From: Microthrixaceae bacterium
GTDB lineage: Bacteria; Actinomycetota; Acidimicrobiia; Acidimicrobiales; Microtrichaceae
Direction: 5' to 3'
Length of the DNA stretch: 64,000 bases
Assembly: GCA_023957995.1 (NCBI GenBank)
Contig: JAMLGK010000015.1
Location: forward strand, 1-64,000
Both the position numbers and the translations under genes were made by a program. The notes beneath the pieces are model-generated. The model did no database searches. It was not told where the DNA came from and worked only from the letters and a program-made list of their open reading frames with translations. Below are positions 9,216 to 18,016 of this stretch, piece by piece (position 1 is the stretch's first letter; every line of letters starts with the position of its first letter).

Positions 9216-9700
9216 GCGACGGGAGCACGGGCACCGACCGTTCGGCCATGGAACCGACGGCGGTGACGGCCGCCTTCTGGGAAGCGCTCTACCGGCACGA
9301 CTGGGATGACGTTGCGTCGTTCTTCGGTGAGGAGTCGATCTACTTCGACGTACCGACCGGACCCGCCACCTCGGCGAAGGGCCCCGACGACATCGTGGCC
9401 CGCCTGCGACTGGGCCTCGACACCGTCTCGGGTCACGACCACGGACCGCGCACCGTGGTGATCAGCGACCCGCCGGTCGTGATGACCGAACACACCGAGA
9501 TCTGGCACTGGCCCGGCGGTGAGTCGGCAACCCTGCCGTTCGTGTCGGTCCAGCACGTGACCGACGGCATCATCACGATGTGGAAGGACTACTGGGACTA
9601 CAGCACGCTGTTGGGAGCTGCCCCCGCGGAGTGGCAGGAGCGGCTCTTCACCGCAGACCTGCACTGGATCCACGACGCCACGGGCCATCCCGACATCTGA
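9212..9700 (+). CDS. SnoaL-like / limonene-epoxide-hydrolase-type small protein
   Basis: A 162-aa NTF2-fold protein. '[22 protein letters not shown]' is the usual first helix, '[24 protein letters not shown]' the pocket strand and turn, and '[21 protein letters not shown]' the closing sheet seen in limonene-1,2-epoxide hydrolase relatives. The ATG at 9212 overlaps the stop of the amidohydrolase by four bases, which indicates that the pair acts together, perhaps on one small hydrophobic substrate. No signal peptide is present. Whether it is catalytic or only binds ligand cannot be told. Confidence 0.8.
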   Translation: MSDGSTGTDRSAMEPTAVTAAFWEALYRHDWDDVASFFGEESIYFDVPTGPATSAKGPDDIVARLRLGLDTVSGHDHGPRTVVISDPPVVMTEHTEIWHWPGGESATLPFVSVQHVTDGIITMWKDYWDYSTLLGAAPAEWQERLFTADLHWIHDATGHPDI

Positions 9701-9836
9701 GAGCTTCGAGTCCGCACCGCCGGGAGCAGGCGAATCCGGCTGTTCGGGAACAATCCGGGTGCTCCCGCTGTATACCTCTCCTGTAGGGAGTGATCGCCCG
9801 GGGTCGACCCGCGGCACGACCAGAGGAGATCGCAAC

Positions 9837-10466
9837 ATGAGGTTCACCAGGTCCGCAGGTCCGCCGGCCCCCGAGGACTGCCTGCCGGGGCGGGCCGAGG
9901 AGATGCCGGTACCGGACACCCATGCCGTGAACGGTGCCCCCCTCAAGGGCCCCTGGCCCGAGGGGATGGACACGCTCGTCGTCGCCATGGGGTGTTTCTG
10001 GGGCGCCGAACGCTTCTTCTGGCAGATGCCGGGGGTGTACACCACCGCGGTCGGATACGCAGGCGGCACGACTCCGAACCCGACCTACCGCGAGACCTGC
10101 ACGGGCATGACCGGACACACCGAAGCGGTCCTGATCGTGTTCGACCCCTCCGAGGTGTCCATCGATGAGTTGCTGGCAGTGTTCTGGGAGAACCACGACC
10201 CCACCCAGTACATGGGCCAGGGCAACGACATCGGAAGCCAGTACCGCTCCGCCATCTACACCAACTCCGACGGGCAACGGCTGGCCGCGGAGTCCAGCCG
10301 CGACCGCTACCAGGGCAAGCTCACCGAGGGTGGATTCGGTGAGATCACCACCGAGATCGCACCGGCCGGAACCTTCTACTACGCCGAGGACTACCACCAG
10401 CAGTACCTGCACAAGAACCCCGGCGGCTACTGCAACCACGGGTTCTGCCAGGTGTCCTACGCATGA
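9837..10466 (+). CDS. msrA: Peptide-methionine (S)-S-oxide reductase MsrA
   Basis: A 209-aa MsrA that reduces methionine-S-sulfoxide in proteins. The catalytic Cys is in '[12 protein letters not shown]' (C53). '[26 protein letters not shown]' spans the substrate site, and '[21 protein letters not shown]' is the family hallmark. The C-terminus '[14 protein letters not shown]' holds two possible resolving cysteines. The ATG at 9837 follows AGAGGAG; the longer open frame has no such site. It overlaps the next gene (LLM enzyme) by ATGA, so the two are co-translated. Oxidative-stress repair is the expected role. Confidence 0.97.
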   Translation: MRFTRSAGPPAPEDCLPGRAEEMPVPDTHAVNGAPLKGPWPEGMDTLVVAMGCFWGAERFFWQMPGVYTTAVGYAGGTTPNPTYRETCTGMTGHTEAVLIVFDPSEVSIDELLAVFWENHDPTQYMGQGNDIGSQYRSAIYTNSDGQRLAAESSRDRYQGKLTEGGFGEITTEIAPAGTFYYAEDYHQQYLHKNPGGYCNHGFCQVSYA

Positions 10467-11500
10467 CCGGGACAGACGGGGGTCTCCTCGGCGAATCGCC
10501 TGAACCCGCGCCACCCGAGCTCTCGGTGCTCGACCTGGCCGTGGTGAACCGGGGCGGGACCGTCCGCGAGGCGCTCGAGGGCAGCGTGGAGCTGGCCAGG
10601 GCGGCCGAACGGCTCGGATACCGCAGGGTCTGGTACGCGGAGCACCACAACATGTCCTCCATCGCATCCTCGGCGACGAGCGTGTTGATCGCCCACATCG
10701 CGGCCTGCACCGACTCGATCTCACTCGGGGCAGGCGGGATCATGCTGCCCAACCACTCCCCGCTCACCATCGCGGAGCAGTTCGGGACCCTGGCAACGCT
10801 TCACCCGGGCCGCATCGACCTGGGGTTGGGCCGGGCTCCCGGCACCGACCAGGTGACGGTGAGGGCGCTGCGACGTGACCCCGCGGCCGCAGAGACGTTC
10901 CCGGAGGACGTACTCGAGCTGCAGGGATTCCTCGGCGACGAGAGCCGGGTCCCCGGGGTCAAGGCGGTCCCGGGCGCCGGCACCCACGTCCCGCTCTACA
11001 TTCTGGGTTCGTCGCTGTTCGGCGCCTCCCTCGCCGCCCGGCTCGGGCTTCCGTACGGTTTCGCCTCCCACTTCGCCCCAGGAGCGCTGACCGAGGCGGT
11101 CGCCCTCTACCGCAGGGAGTTCCGGCCGTCCGAGCAGTTGTCCGAGCCGTACGTCGTCGCCGGCGTGAACGCCATAGTCGGTGATTCGGAGTTGGAGGCC
11201 CAGGAGGAACTGCGCCGGGTGGTCAGATCGCGCGTGGCCAGTTTCCTCGCCCGCGACAGGGACCTGACCGAGGACCAGATCGACCGTCTGGTCGAGTCAC
11301 CAAACGGACGACAGGTCGCCGCGATGATGACCTACACCGCCGTCGGTACCGCTGATTCGGCCTGGAAGTACCTGTTGGGCTTCGCCGAGCACGCTGGTGC
11401 CGATGAGCTGATGGTGGTGCCCGCACCCCGCAACGTCGAGGGCCGGGTGGCGACCCTCACCGGACTGGCTGAGGTCGCTCCACATCTGTCGCCGCGCTGA
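10463..11500 (+). CDS. LLM-class flavin-dependent oxidoreductase
   Basis: A 345-aa luciferase-like TIM-barrel enzyme of the MsnO8 subtype. '[19 protein letters not shown]' and '[21 protein letters not shown]' give the first strands and the AEHH motif. '[20 protein letters not shown]' and '[12 protein letters not shown]' are the typical cofactor and substrate segments. It may use FMN or F420. The start overlaps the msrA stop (ATGA), which couples it to methionine-sulfoxide repair or at least to the same stimulus. No specific substrate can be inferred. Confidence 0.9.
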   Translation: MTGTDGGLLGESPEPAPPELSVLDLAVVNRGGTVREALEGSVELARAAERLGYRRVWYAEHHNMSSIASSATSVLIAHIAACTDSISLGAGGIMLPNHSPLTIAEQFGTLATLHPGRIDLGLGRAPGTDQVTVRALRRDPAAAETFPEDVLELQGFLGDESRVPGVKAVPGAGTHVPLYILGSSLFGASLAARLGLPYGFASHFAPGALTEAVALYRREFRPSEQLSEPYVVAGVNAIVGDSELEAQEELRRVVRSRVASFLARDRDLTEDQIDRLVESPNGRQVAAMMTYTAVGTADSAWKYLLGFAEHAGADELMVVPAPRNVEGRVATLTGLAEVAPHLSPR

Positions 11501-11628
11501 GTTAACATCGTTCACCTGAGGGTCCGACGGGCAGTGCCGGGGGCCCCGGAGGCCAGGACCGCTCGAGCAGCGGCAGCGAGAAGTCACCGCGGACCAGTGG
11601 GACGCGGTGAGGTGACAGGGGGTTCCCA

Positions 11629-13068
11629 GTGAGCTATGTAGCGACGGATCGGGTGGTGGGATCGGTCACCAACACCCAGGCCCAACCAGACCTGTTGGGC
11701 AACCTCTTCCCGGTCGGCGACGAGCTGGACGTCCCCGAGTGCCGGGTGACCGGCAAGGTCCCCGAAGGCCTGCGCGGGCACTTCGTTCGCAATGGACCCA
11801 ACCCGGTGTTCGAGCCGATCGGGACCTATCACATGTTCGACGGTGACGGGATGCTGCACGGGATCACCTTCGACGACGGTCGGGTCTCCTACCGCAACCG
11901 CTGGATCCGCTCCCGTGGACTCGCGCTGGAGCTGGAACGCGGCAGCGCCGTGTACCCCGGGCTGGGTGACGTGATGAACTTCCCACCGAGGGAGGTCACC
12001 GGTGACGCCGGACCGGTGAAGAACCCGGCCAACACCCACGTGATCTCGCACGCCGACCGCTGGCTGGCCCTCTGGGAAGGCGGGCTCCCCACCGAGGTGA
12101 CCCCCGAGTTGGAGACCATCGGTGAGCACGACTTCGGCGGTCGGCTGAAGGGTTCGATGACCGCCCATCCCCGGCTCGACCCCGTCACCGGTGAGATGTT
12201 GATGTTCGGCTACTCCCTCTTCGAGCCGTATCTCCGCTACCACGTGGTCGATGCCGGGGGCGAGCTCGTGCACAGCGTCGACATCGACCTGCCCGCCCCG
12301 GTGATGATGCACGACTTCATCACCACCGAACGCCATGCGGTGTTCCTCGACTCCCCGATCGTGTTCGACCTCGAGAACCTCGGCAAGGGCCCGATGGTTC
12401 GCTGGAAGCCCGAGAACGGCACGCGCATCGGCGTGATGCCGCGCATGGGAACCGCCGAGGACCTCCGGTGGTTCGAGATCGACCCCGGCCATGTCCAGCA
12501 CTTCTGGTCGGGCTGGGCCGACGGCGAACGGATCGAGTTCCACGGATCTCGTTTCGATGCGCCCGATTTCGCCATCGAGGCCGATGCCGACCCCAACGCG
12601 CGCAACGAGAACCGTGAGACCGGTCGGCCCGCCCGGTTCTGGGTCGACCTCGACGCCGGCACCGCGGGTTGGGAGCCCATGGACGACCTGGCGGGCGACT
12701 TCAACCGCATCAACGACGGCCTCAACGGCCAGAAGGTGCGCTACCTGTACATGTCGGCTCTCACAGAGCCCGGACGGCAGCTCGGCGACTTCGACTCGAT
12801 CGTCAAGTACGACGACGACACCGGGGCGCGCACGATCTGGGGCTCCGGCCCCAACGGGCACATCGGCGAGACCGTGTTCGCGCCGAACCCCGACGGGGAC
12901 GGCGAGGACGACGGTTGGCTCCTCAACACGGTGCACCACGACGACACCGATACCACCGACGTGGTGGTGCTCGAGGCGCGCGACATCTCCGCCGGACCTG
13001 TCGCCACGGTCCACATGCCCCGCCGGGTGCCCTTCGGCTTCCACGCGAACTGGTTCCCGACGACGTGA
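11629..13068 (+). CDS. Carotenoid cleavage oxygenase (RPE65/CCO family)
   Basis: A 479-aa iron(II) dioxygenase of the seven-bladed propeller CCO family, which splits carotenoids, apocarotenoids or stilbenes. The four iron-binding histidines can be placed: H180 ('MTAHPRLD'), H228 ('VMMHDFITTE'), H288 or H291 ('DPGHVQHFW') and H472 near the end ('FGFHANWFP'). 'RGHFVRNGPNPVFEP' is the standard N-terminal motif. The start is GTG at 11629 after AGGGGG. The stop overlaps a GTG of the following lipoprotein gene, so this is the first gene of an operon with that protein and a Rieske oxygenase. Confidence 0.93.
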   Translation: MSYVATDRVVGSVTNTQAQPDLLGNLFPVGDELDVPECRVTGKVPEGLRGHFVRNGPNPVFEPIGTYHMFDGDGMLHGITFDDGRVSYRNRWIRSRGLALELERGSAVYPGLGDVMNFPPREVTGDAGPVKNPANTHVISHADRWLALWEGGLPTEVTPELETIGEHDFGGRLKGSMTAHPRLDPVTGEMLMFGYSLFEPYLRYHVVDAGGELVHSVDIDLPAPVMMHDFITTERHAVFLDSPIVFDLENLGKGPMVRWKPENGTRIGVMPRMGTAEDLRWFEIDPGHVQHFWSGWADGERIEFHGSRFDAPDFAIEADADPNARNENRETGRPARFWVDLDAGTAGWEPMDDLAGDFNRINDGLNGQKVRYLYMSALTEPGRQLGDFDSIVKYDDDTGARTIWGSGPNGHIGETVFAPNPDGDGEDDGWLLNTVHHDDTDTTDVVVLEARDISAGPVATVHMPRRVPFGFHANWFPTT

Positions 13069-13922
13069 GAACGGTGCCCGGGCGGTCCCCGATGCGCTCG
13101 GGAGCGTTGGCGGCTCTGACCGTCGCGACCGTGTTCGCCGGCGCCGCCTGCTCCTCTGACTCCGGAGCGGGCGACGACGGCGCCAGCGGCGACACCGCTC
13201 CTACCGCGCAGGACGCTCTCACCGTGGCGATGCAACGGGCCGAGGGTCGCTACGCCCACTACGACGTGGTCGCGTACGAGGGGAGCGGGATGAAGACCCT
13301 CATAATCTCCTACGGCTTCACCGACCTCGAGGTCATCGATGGGGAGCTCGTCTCGACCGAGTCGTTCTGTTCATCGGAGCACCGCAGCGACCAGCCGATC
13401 TCGGTGGACATGTCCGACGCCGCCACCCAGGCGATCAAGCCGGTTCCCGTTGCGACCGAGGTGGAAATCGACCCCGATGGGCAGCTCGCCTTCTTCCGCC
13501 CCGCCACGCCGACCGGCATCGGCATCCACCTGGAGGACCCGGCCAACGAGCCATTGCCCACCGATCCCACCGACCCACGCATCGCGGATGACGACGACGA
13601 TGGCAAACCCGGGGTGACCGTGAGCATCAGTTCCGAGGGTGGACTCGACGGCGAGCTCTACATCGCCCGTCGCGAGATCTTCGCCTACGAGGTCGCAGAA
13701 CAGCCCGACGGCACGTTCACCGGCGCCGTCGAGGACGATTCCGAACAGCTCGTGATCGGTGCCTCGGATCCCATCTTCATGAACGAGGGGCAGTGGGTGC
13801 AGGTTCCCGACCCCACCCTGAGCCCGATCCTGCTGGTGCCGGTCGATTCCGACTGGGACTGCGAGATGCTGATGTCGAACCGTGATGACCTGTTCCCGGC
13901 GACCCCGGAGGTCGACTGGTGA
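13065..13922 (+). CDS. Putative secreted lipoprotein, unknown function
   Basis: A 285-aa protein with a lipoprotein signal peptide: arginines at the start, a hydrophobic stretch 'GALAALTVATVFAG' and a lipobox ending at Cys29 ('AGAACSSD'). The mature part is acidic and carries an 'IADDDDDGKPG' loop that could bind calcium. I recognise no family. I place the start at GTG 13065 because it overlaps the carotenoid oxygenase stop as GTGA and gives a positively charged n-region; ATG at 13092 is the alternative. It lies between two oxygenase genes, so it might help substrate capture at the cell surface (inference). Confidence 0.75.
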   Translation: MRTVPGRSPMRSGALAALTVATVFAGAACSSDSGAGDDGASGDTAPTAQDALTVAMQRAEGRYAHYDVVAYEGSGMKTLIISYGFTDLEVIDGELVSTESFCSSEHRSDQPISVDMSDAATQAIKPVPVATEVEIDPDGQLAFFRPATPTGIGIHLEDPANEPLPTDPTDPRIADDDDDGKPGVTVSISSEGGLDGELYIARREIFAYEVAEQPDGTFTGAVEDDSEQLVIGASDPIFMNEGQWVQVPDPTLSPILLVPVDSDWDCEMLMSNRDDLFPATPEVDW

Positions 13923-13947
13923 GCTGCCCTGGACATGGAGGCCACTG

Positions 13948-15162
13948 ATGGACGAAGTGCTCGAGACCCGGATCCGGGAGGGTCTGGAAGCCAACCGGAC
14001 CCGTACCGCGCCGCCGCCCGAAGCGGTTCCGGTACCACCGATACCGGTTGCCCGCTACACCTCTGCTGAGTTCTTCGAGCTCGAGCGCAGCCGTGTCTGG
14101 CAGCGCAGCTGGATCTTCGCCGCCCACGAGTCCGACCTGCCCTCACCCGGTGATCACCGCACCTTCGAACGCACCGGTGCCCCCATCGTGCTGGTTCGCG
14201 GCGAGGACGGCGCGGTCAGGGCCTTCTACAACAGTTGCCGTCACCGCGGCGCCCCCGTGGTGCGCGAGGCGTGCGGCACCTCCAAGCGACTCACCTGCCA
14301 GTACCACTCGTGGTCCTACGGACTCGACGGCGAGCTCAGGGCCGTGCCCGATGAACGCAGCTTCTCGGGGCTGGACACCGACTCGTTGGGATTGGTGCCG
14401 GTTCGCTGCGAGACCTGGCAGGGCTGGATCTTCGTGAACGAGGACCCGCTGGCAGAGACACTGGAGGACTACCTCGGACCACTGTGCGAACAGATGGCGG
14501 AGGTCAACGGACCGTCGTTGCGGAGGATCGGAAGTCAGGTCCACCGTGTGGGTGCCAACTGGAAGGCCGTCGTGGACGCCTTTCTCGAGGTGTACCACAT
14601 TCGTACCGTGCATCCGGACAACGCGGCCCTTCTCTATGACGACTCCACGGTCACCGTGGCGATGCTGCCCAAGGGGCACAGCCGCCTGACGGTCGGGGTC
14701 CGCCCCGAGATGCTCGGGATCATGGACCCGTCGCCAGCGGCGGAGAACCCGTCGGTGGGATCCCTCCTGCGCGAGACCAGCACCTCGTTCGGTGTCTTCC
14801 CCAACATCGTGGCGCCCCTGGACAACGGCGCGTTCCCATGGATGTGCATGTGGCCGGTCGACGCCCGCACCACGGAGTTGGAACTGCAATGGTTCGCACC
14901 GGACTGGGGCGACGGCGACACCCCTGAGGAGAACACCTTGCGCATGACGTTGTTCGAGACCGTCATGGCCCAGGACACCGCGAACATGGCGGCCATCCAG
15001 CACTCGGTGGAGTCGCGTGGAGCCCAGCCGTTCCAGATCGGCTGGCACGAGCGACTCATCCATCACTTCCACCGGGCGATCGACCTCGCCATCGGCGAGT
15101 CGGAGATCCCCGAGGGGGCCGCGGTCTCCGCAGCGCTCGACTCCTACGTCGAGGACGCCTGA
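13948..15162 (+). CDS. Rieske non-haem iron oxygenase, alpha subunit
   Basis: A 404-aa aromatic-ring-hydroxylating-type oxygenase. The Rieske 2Fe-2S site is C97-x-H99 and C117-x2-H120 ('NSCRHRGAP' and 'LTCQYHSWSYG'). The mononuclear iron site shows H217 and H222 in 'FLEVYHIRTVHPDN'. Length is normal for the alpha subunit. No beta subunit, ferredoxin or reductase lies beside it, so it must borrow electrons from elsewhere. The ATG at 13948 follows GGAGG. It is third in the carotenoid oxygenase operon, which suggests successive oxygenation of the same hydrophobic compound (inference). Confidence 0.94.
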   Translation: MDEVLETRIREGLEANRTRTAPPPEAVPVPPIPVARYTSAEFFELERSRVWQRSWIFAAHESDLPSPGDHRTFERTGAPIVLVRGEDGAVRAFYNSCRHRGAPVVREACGTSKRLTCQYHSWSYGLDGELRAVPDERSFSGLDTDSLGLVPVRCETWQGWIFVNEDPLAETLEDYLGPLCEQMAEVNGPSLRRIGSQVHRVGANWKAVVDAFLEVYHIRTVHPDNAALLYDDSTVTVAMLPKGHSRLTVGVRPEMLGIMDPSPAAENPSVGSLLRETSTSFGVFPNIVAPLDNGAFPWMCMWPVDARTTELELQWFAPDWGDGDTPEENTLRMTLFETVMAQDTANMAAIQHSVESRGAQPFQIGWHERLIHHFHRAIDLAIGESEIPEGAAVSAALDSYVEDA

Positions 15163-15202
15163 AACACCCGAGGACGCCTGGCACCAAGGTCCCCCACCGC
15201 CC

Positions 15203-15251
15203 GTTCTGTGTAGCGAGACGCGCCGAGGAAGCTAGCCAGGAAGCACAGAAC
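15203..15251. terminator. Possible stem-loop between convergent genes
   Basis: GTTCTGTG at 15203-15210 pairs with CACAGAAC at 15244-15251; TAGC and GCTA inside can extend the structure. It lies between the convergent Rieske and MaoC genes. No T-run follows, so termination is a guess. Confidence 0.35.
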
Positions 15252-15258
15252 CGAGGGG

Positions 15259-16293
15259 TCAGACCGGGATCAGTGCCCAGAGGTCGAGGTCGAGCAGCAC
15301 GCCGGGGGCGTACTTGCCGTCCTCACCGCGCAGGGTCATGGTCTCGTCGCGGCCACGGGTGGCCACGAGACGCAGCCTGAGTGCACCGACTCCCGGGGCG
15401 GGGATTTCTGCTCGGTCGAGCACCTCTGACCACGCGTAGACCGTGTCGCCGGCGAACGCCGGTGCCGTGTGCGCCCCCGCGTTGATCGCTGCGATCAGCT
15501 GCGCGTTGGCCAGCCCGTTGAACGACAGTGCCCTGGCCAGGGAGATGACGTGGCCGCCGTAGATGAGCCTGCGGCCGTCGTCGCGTGCCTCGGTGTTGAA
15601 GTGCACCTTGGCCGTGTTCTGCCAGAGCCGCGTCGCCATCATGTGCTCCGGGTCGGTCAGGGTGACCCCGTCCACGTGGTCGATGCGCTCGCCGACCTCG
15701 TAGTCGCCCCAGCGGTGTGGCTCACCGGCCGCACCGAAGTCGTAGCCGGAGAAGTCGAGCCCTTCCGGCGCCACCAGGTCGGAGGCATCCACCACGTCGG
15801 ACAGGTCGGGAACGACGGTGTCGGGCGACGGGGCATCATGATCGCGCTTGTGCACCATCACCCAACGGGCCCACTCGATCGCAACCTCGCCGTGTTGGTC
15901 GGTGGCGGTGGAACGCACGTAGACCACGCCGGTTCGACCATTGGAGTTCTGCTTGAGTCCGATGACCTCCGAGCGGGTGCTCAGCGTGTCACCCGGGCAG
16001 AGCGGCCGGTGGAAACGGCATTCGGCATAGCCGAGGTTCGCCACCGCGTTGAGCGAGATGTCGGGCACGGTCTTGCCGAAAGCGATGTGGAACCCGATCA
16101 GTTCCTCGACGGGGGCTTCACGCAGTCCACAGGCGGCGGCGAAAGGTGCCGACGAGGGCAGTGCGAAACGGGTCGGGTACAGGGATCCGTACAGTGCCCG
16201 ATCACCCTCGGTGACGGTTCGGGGCGTGGCGTGCTCGATCACCTGGCCCATCTCGAAGTCCTCGAAGAAGTTGCCCGGGTTGGTCTTGGTCAT
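15259..16293 (-). CDS. Double-hotdog MaoC family dehydratase (mesaconyl-CoA hydratase-like)
   Basis: A 344-aa protein with two consecutive MaoC-like hotdog domains, one near residues 10-150 ('FFEDFEMGQVIEHATPRTVTEGD') and one near 190-340 ('WGDYEVGERIDHVDGVTLTDPEH'). 'AECRFHRPLCPGDTLSTRSEV' is the usual CoA-lid strand. The layout and length resemble mesaconyl-CoA hydratases, which act in C5/C4 dicarboxylate-CoA pathways, but other hydratases share it. The ATG at 16293 is chosen because family homology starts there and GAGGG precedes it. It is 101 bp from selO in the same direction. Confidence 0.87.
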   Translation of the reverse strand: MTKTNPGNFFEDFEMGQVIEHATPRTVTEGDRALYGSLYPTRFALPSSAPFAAACGLREAPVEELIGFHIAFGKTVPDISLNAVANLGYAECRFHRPLCPGDTLSTRSEVIGLKQNSNGRTGVVYVRSTATDQHGEVAIEWARWVMVHKRDHDAPSPDTVVPDLSDVVDASDLVAPEGLDFSGYDFGAAGEPHRWGDYEVGERIDHVDGVTLTDPEHMMATRLWQNTAKVHFNTEARDDGRRLIYGGHVISLARALSFNGLANAQLIAAINAGAHTAPAFAGDTVYAWSEVLDRAEIPAPGVGALRLRLVATRGRDETMTLRGEDGKYAPGVLLDLDLWALIPV

Positions 16294-16394
16294 GTCATCC
16301 CTCGGTGCCTGCGCCGGCCACGAGGCCCGGCGCACGATTCGGTCACCGTCGAAGCTACAAAGTCGACACCGGTGCGCTTCAACCCGTGCTCGCC

Positions 16395-17912
16395 TCAGGT
16401 GCCACAGAAGGTCCTGAAGGTGTCCTCGAATCCCTCGGGAGCCGGTGTCGTGAATCCGTCACACCCGTCGCGGCGGTGGTACGGGTCCTTCAGTACCCGG
16501 ACCAGCTCCTCGAAACCGGCGAGCGTTCCGCCGGTCGCATCGCTCAGGGCGTCGTCGACCAGGTGGTTGCGCGGAATGTAGAGAGGATTCACCTCGTCCA
16601 TGCCTTCGGCGGTGGATCCCACAGGGCGCCCCTGCGCCTCCAACTCGGCTCGCCACCGACCGATCCACTGGCGCATCGCCTCGGAATGTGCTGCCGGGGC
16701 CTCGCCGGAACCGTCGTCATCGGTTGCCTCCACACGCAGTGTCCGGGCGAGTTCGCGGAACGTGCCGGTCCAGTCGAGCCGGTCCGCCTGCATCGTCGAC
16801 AGCAGATCCTCGAACAGCGGCCCGTCGGATGGCGGCGACTCCAGCCCGAGCTTGCGTGCCAGACCATTGCTCCAGTGCTGCTGGAAGCGGCTCTGGAACT
16901 CAGCCAGTTCGGCGGTCGCCAACTCGATCGCCTCATCCGGGTCCGTAGCGATGAGACCCAGCAGCGTCTCGGCGAGGCGAGCAAGGTTCCACGCAGCCAC
17001 CGCCGGCTGGTTGCCATAGGCATAGCGACCACCGTGATCGATCGAGGAGAACACGGTTGCCGGGTCGTAGCGATCCATGAAGGCGCAGGGTCCGTAGTCG
17101 ATCCCCTCACCCGAGATCGTCATGTTGTCGGTGTTCATCACGCCATGGATGAACCCGACCAGCATCCACTGCGCCACGAGTCCTGCCTGGGCCTCGATCA
17201 CAGCACCCAGGAACGCCAGGTACGGGTTGGTAGCGGACGCCGCTTCCGGGTGGTGACGGGCGATCGAGTAGTCGGCGAGTCGTCTGACCAGTTCATCGCC
17301 CCCGAGGCGTACCGCGTACTCGAAGGTACCGACCCTGATGTGGCTGGCTGCCACCCTCACGAGCACCGCACCGGGCTCGGGGGTCTCGCGCATCACGGAT
17401 TCACCGGTGCTCACCACCGCCAGGCTGCGGGTGGTGGGTATACCGAGTGCTGCCATGGCCTCTGACACCACGTACTCACGGAGCATCGGCCCGATCGACG
17501 CCTTGCCGTCTCCACCCCTGGCGAACGGGGTCCGGCCCGAACCCTTGAGGTGCAGGTCGCGGCGCTCGCTGTCGCCGTCGAGCAGTTCTCCCAGCAGGAG
17601 CGCCCGTCCATCGCCGAGCCGGGGCGAGTAGTTGCCGAACTGGTGCCCGGCATAGGCCATCGCGACCGGGTGGGCGCCTTCGGGCACCCGATTGCCCACC
17701 AGCACCTCGGTCCCCTGGGGTGAGCCCAGCCACACCGGATCCATGCCCAGCCGCTGGGCCAGGTCGTCGTTGAGCACCAATGTGGCGGGCGCCTCGACGC
17801 TGTCGGCGACGAAGTCCATGCACAACTCCGGCAGCTCCCGCGCGAAGGAGTCGTCCAGGCCGACGAGCCGTCCAGAGGGCGCGTCCTGTTCGGAGTTCTG
17901 CACTGTGCTCAC
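16395..17912 (-). CDS. selO: Protein adenylyltransferase SelO (YdiU/UPF0061)
   Basis: A 505-aa pseudokinase-fold enzyme that transfers AMP from ATP to Ser, Thr or Tyr of proteins in the redox response. Family motifs are intact: 'YAGHQFGNYSPRLGDGRA' (88-105), 'HLKGSGRTPFARGGDGKASI' (121-140), and 'HGVMNTDNMTISGEGIDYGP' (256-275) with the catalytic Asp262 and metal-binding Asp272. The C-terminal 'TFCGT' holds the Cys that is selenocysteine in animal homologues. The GTG start at 17912 has no ribosome site but has TAGGGT 7 nt upstream, so it is probably leaderless. Confidence 0.96.
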   Translation of the reverse strand: MSTVQNSEQDAPSGRLVGLDDSFARELPELCMDFVADSVEAPATLVLNDDLAQRLGMDPVWLGSPQGTEVLVGNRVPEGAHPVAMAYAGHQFGNYSPRLGDGRALLLGELLDGDSERRDLHLKGSGRTPFARGGDGKASIGPMLREYVVSEAMAALGIPTTRSLAVVSTGESVMRETPEPGAVLVRVAASHIRVGTFEYAVRLGGDELVRRLADYSIARHHPEAASATNPYLAFLGAVIEAQAGLVAQWMLVGFIHGVMNTDNMTISGEGIDYGPCAFMDRYDPATVFSSIDHGGRYAYGNQPAVAAWNLARLAETLLGLIATDPDEAIELATAELAEFQSRFQQHWSNGLARKLGLESPPSDGPLFEDLLSTMQADRLDWTGTFRELARTLRVEATDDDGSGEAPAAHSEAMRQWIGRWRAELEAQGRPVGSTAEGMDEVNPLYIPRNHLVDDALSDATGGTLAGFEELVRVLKDPYHRRDGCDGFTTPAPEGFEDTFRTFCGT

Positions 17913-17919
17913 CCGTTCG

Positions 17920-17925
17920 ACCCTA
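17920..17925 (-). promoter_or_regulatory. Leaderless -10 element of selO
   Basis: On the minus strand TAGGGT is followed by 7 nt (CGAACGG) and then the GTG start of selO at 17912. No Shine-Dalgarno sequence is present. Confidence 0.5.
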
Positions 17926-18016
17926 GAACCGGCGGGCGGACCGGCGCCCGCGGGCCGCCGACCGCTTCCGATGCGCCACGGTCGACCGCACCAGAGCCGG
18001 TGATGGCAAGCGATCC

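Noticed and set aside
11537-11549. CCGGGGGCCCCGG after the LLM gene
   Set aside because: Palindromic but with no loop to speak of; such strings are common in this GC-rich sequence.
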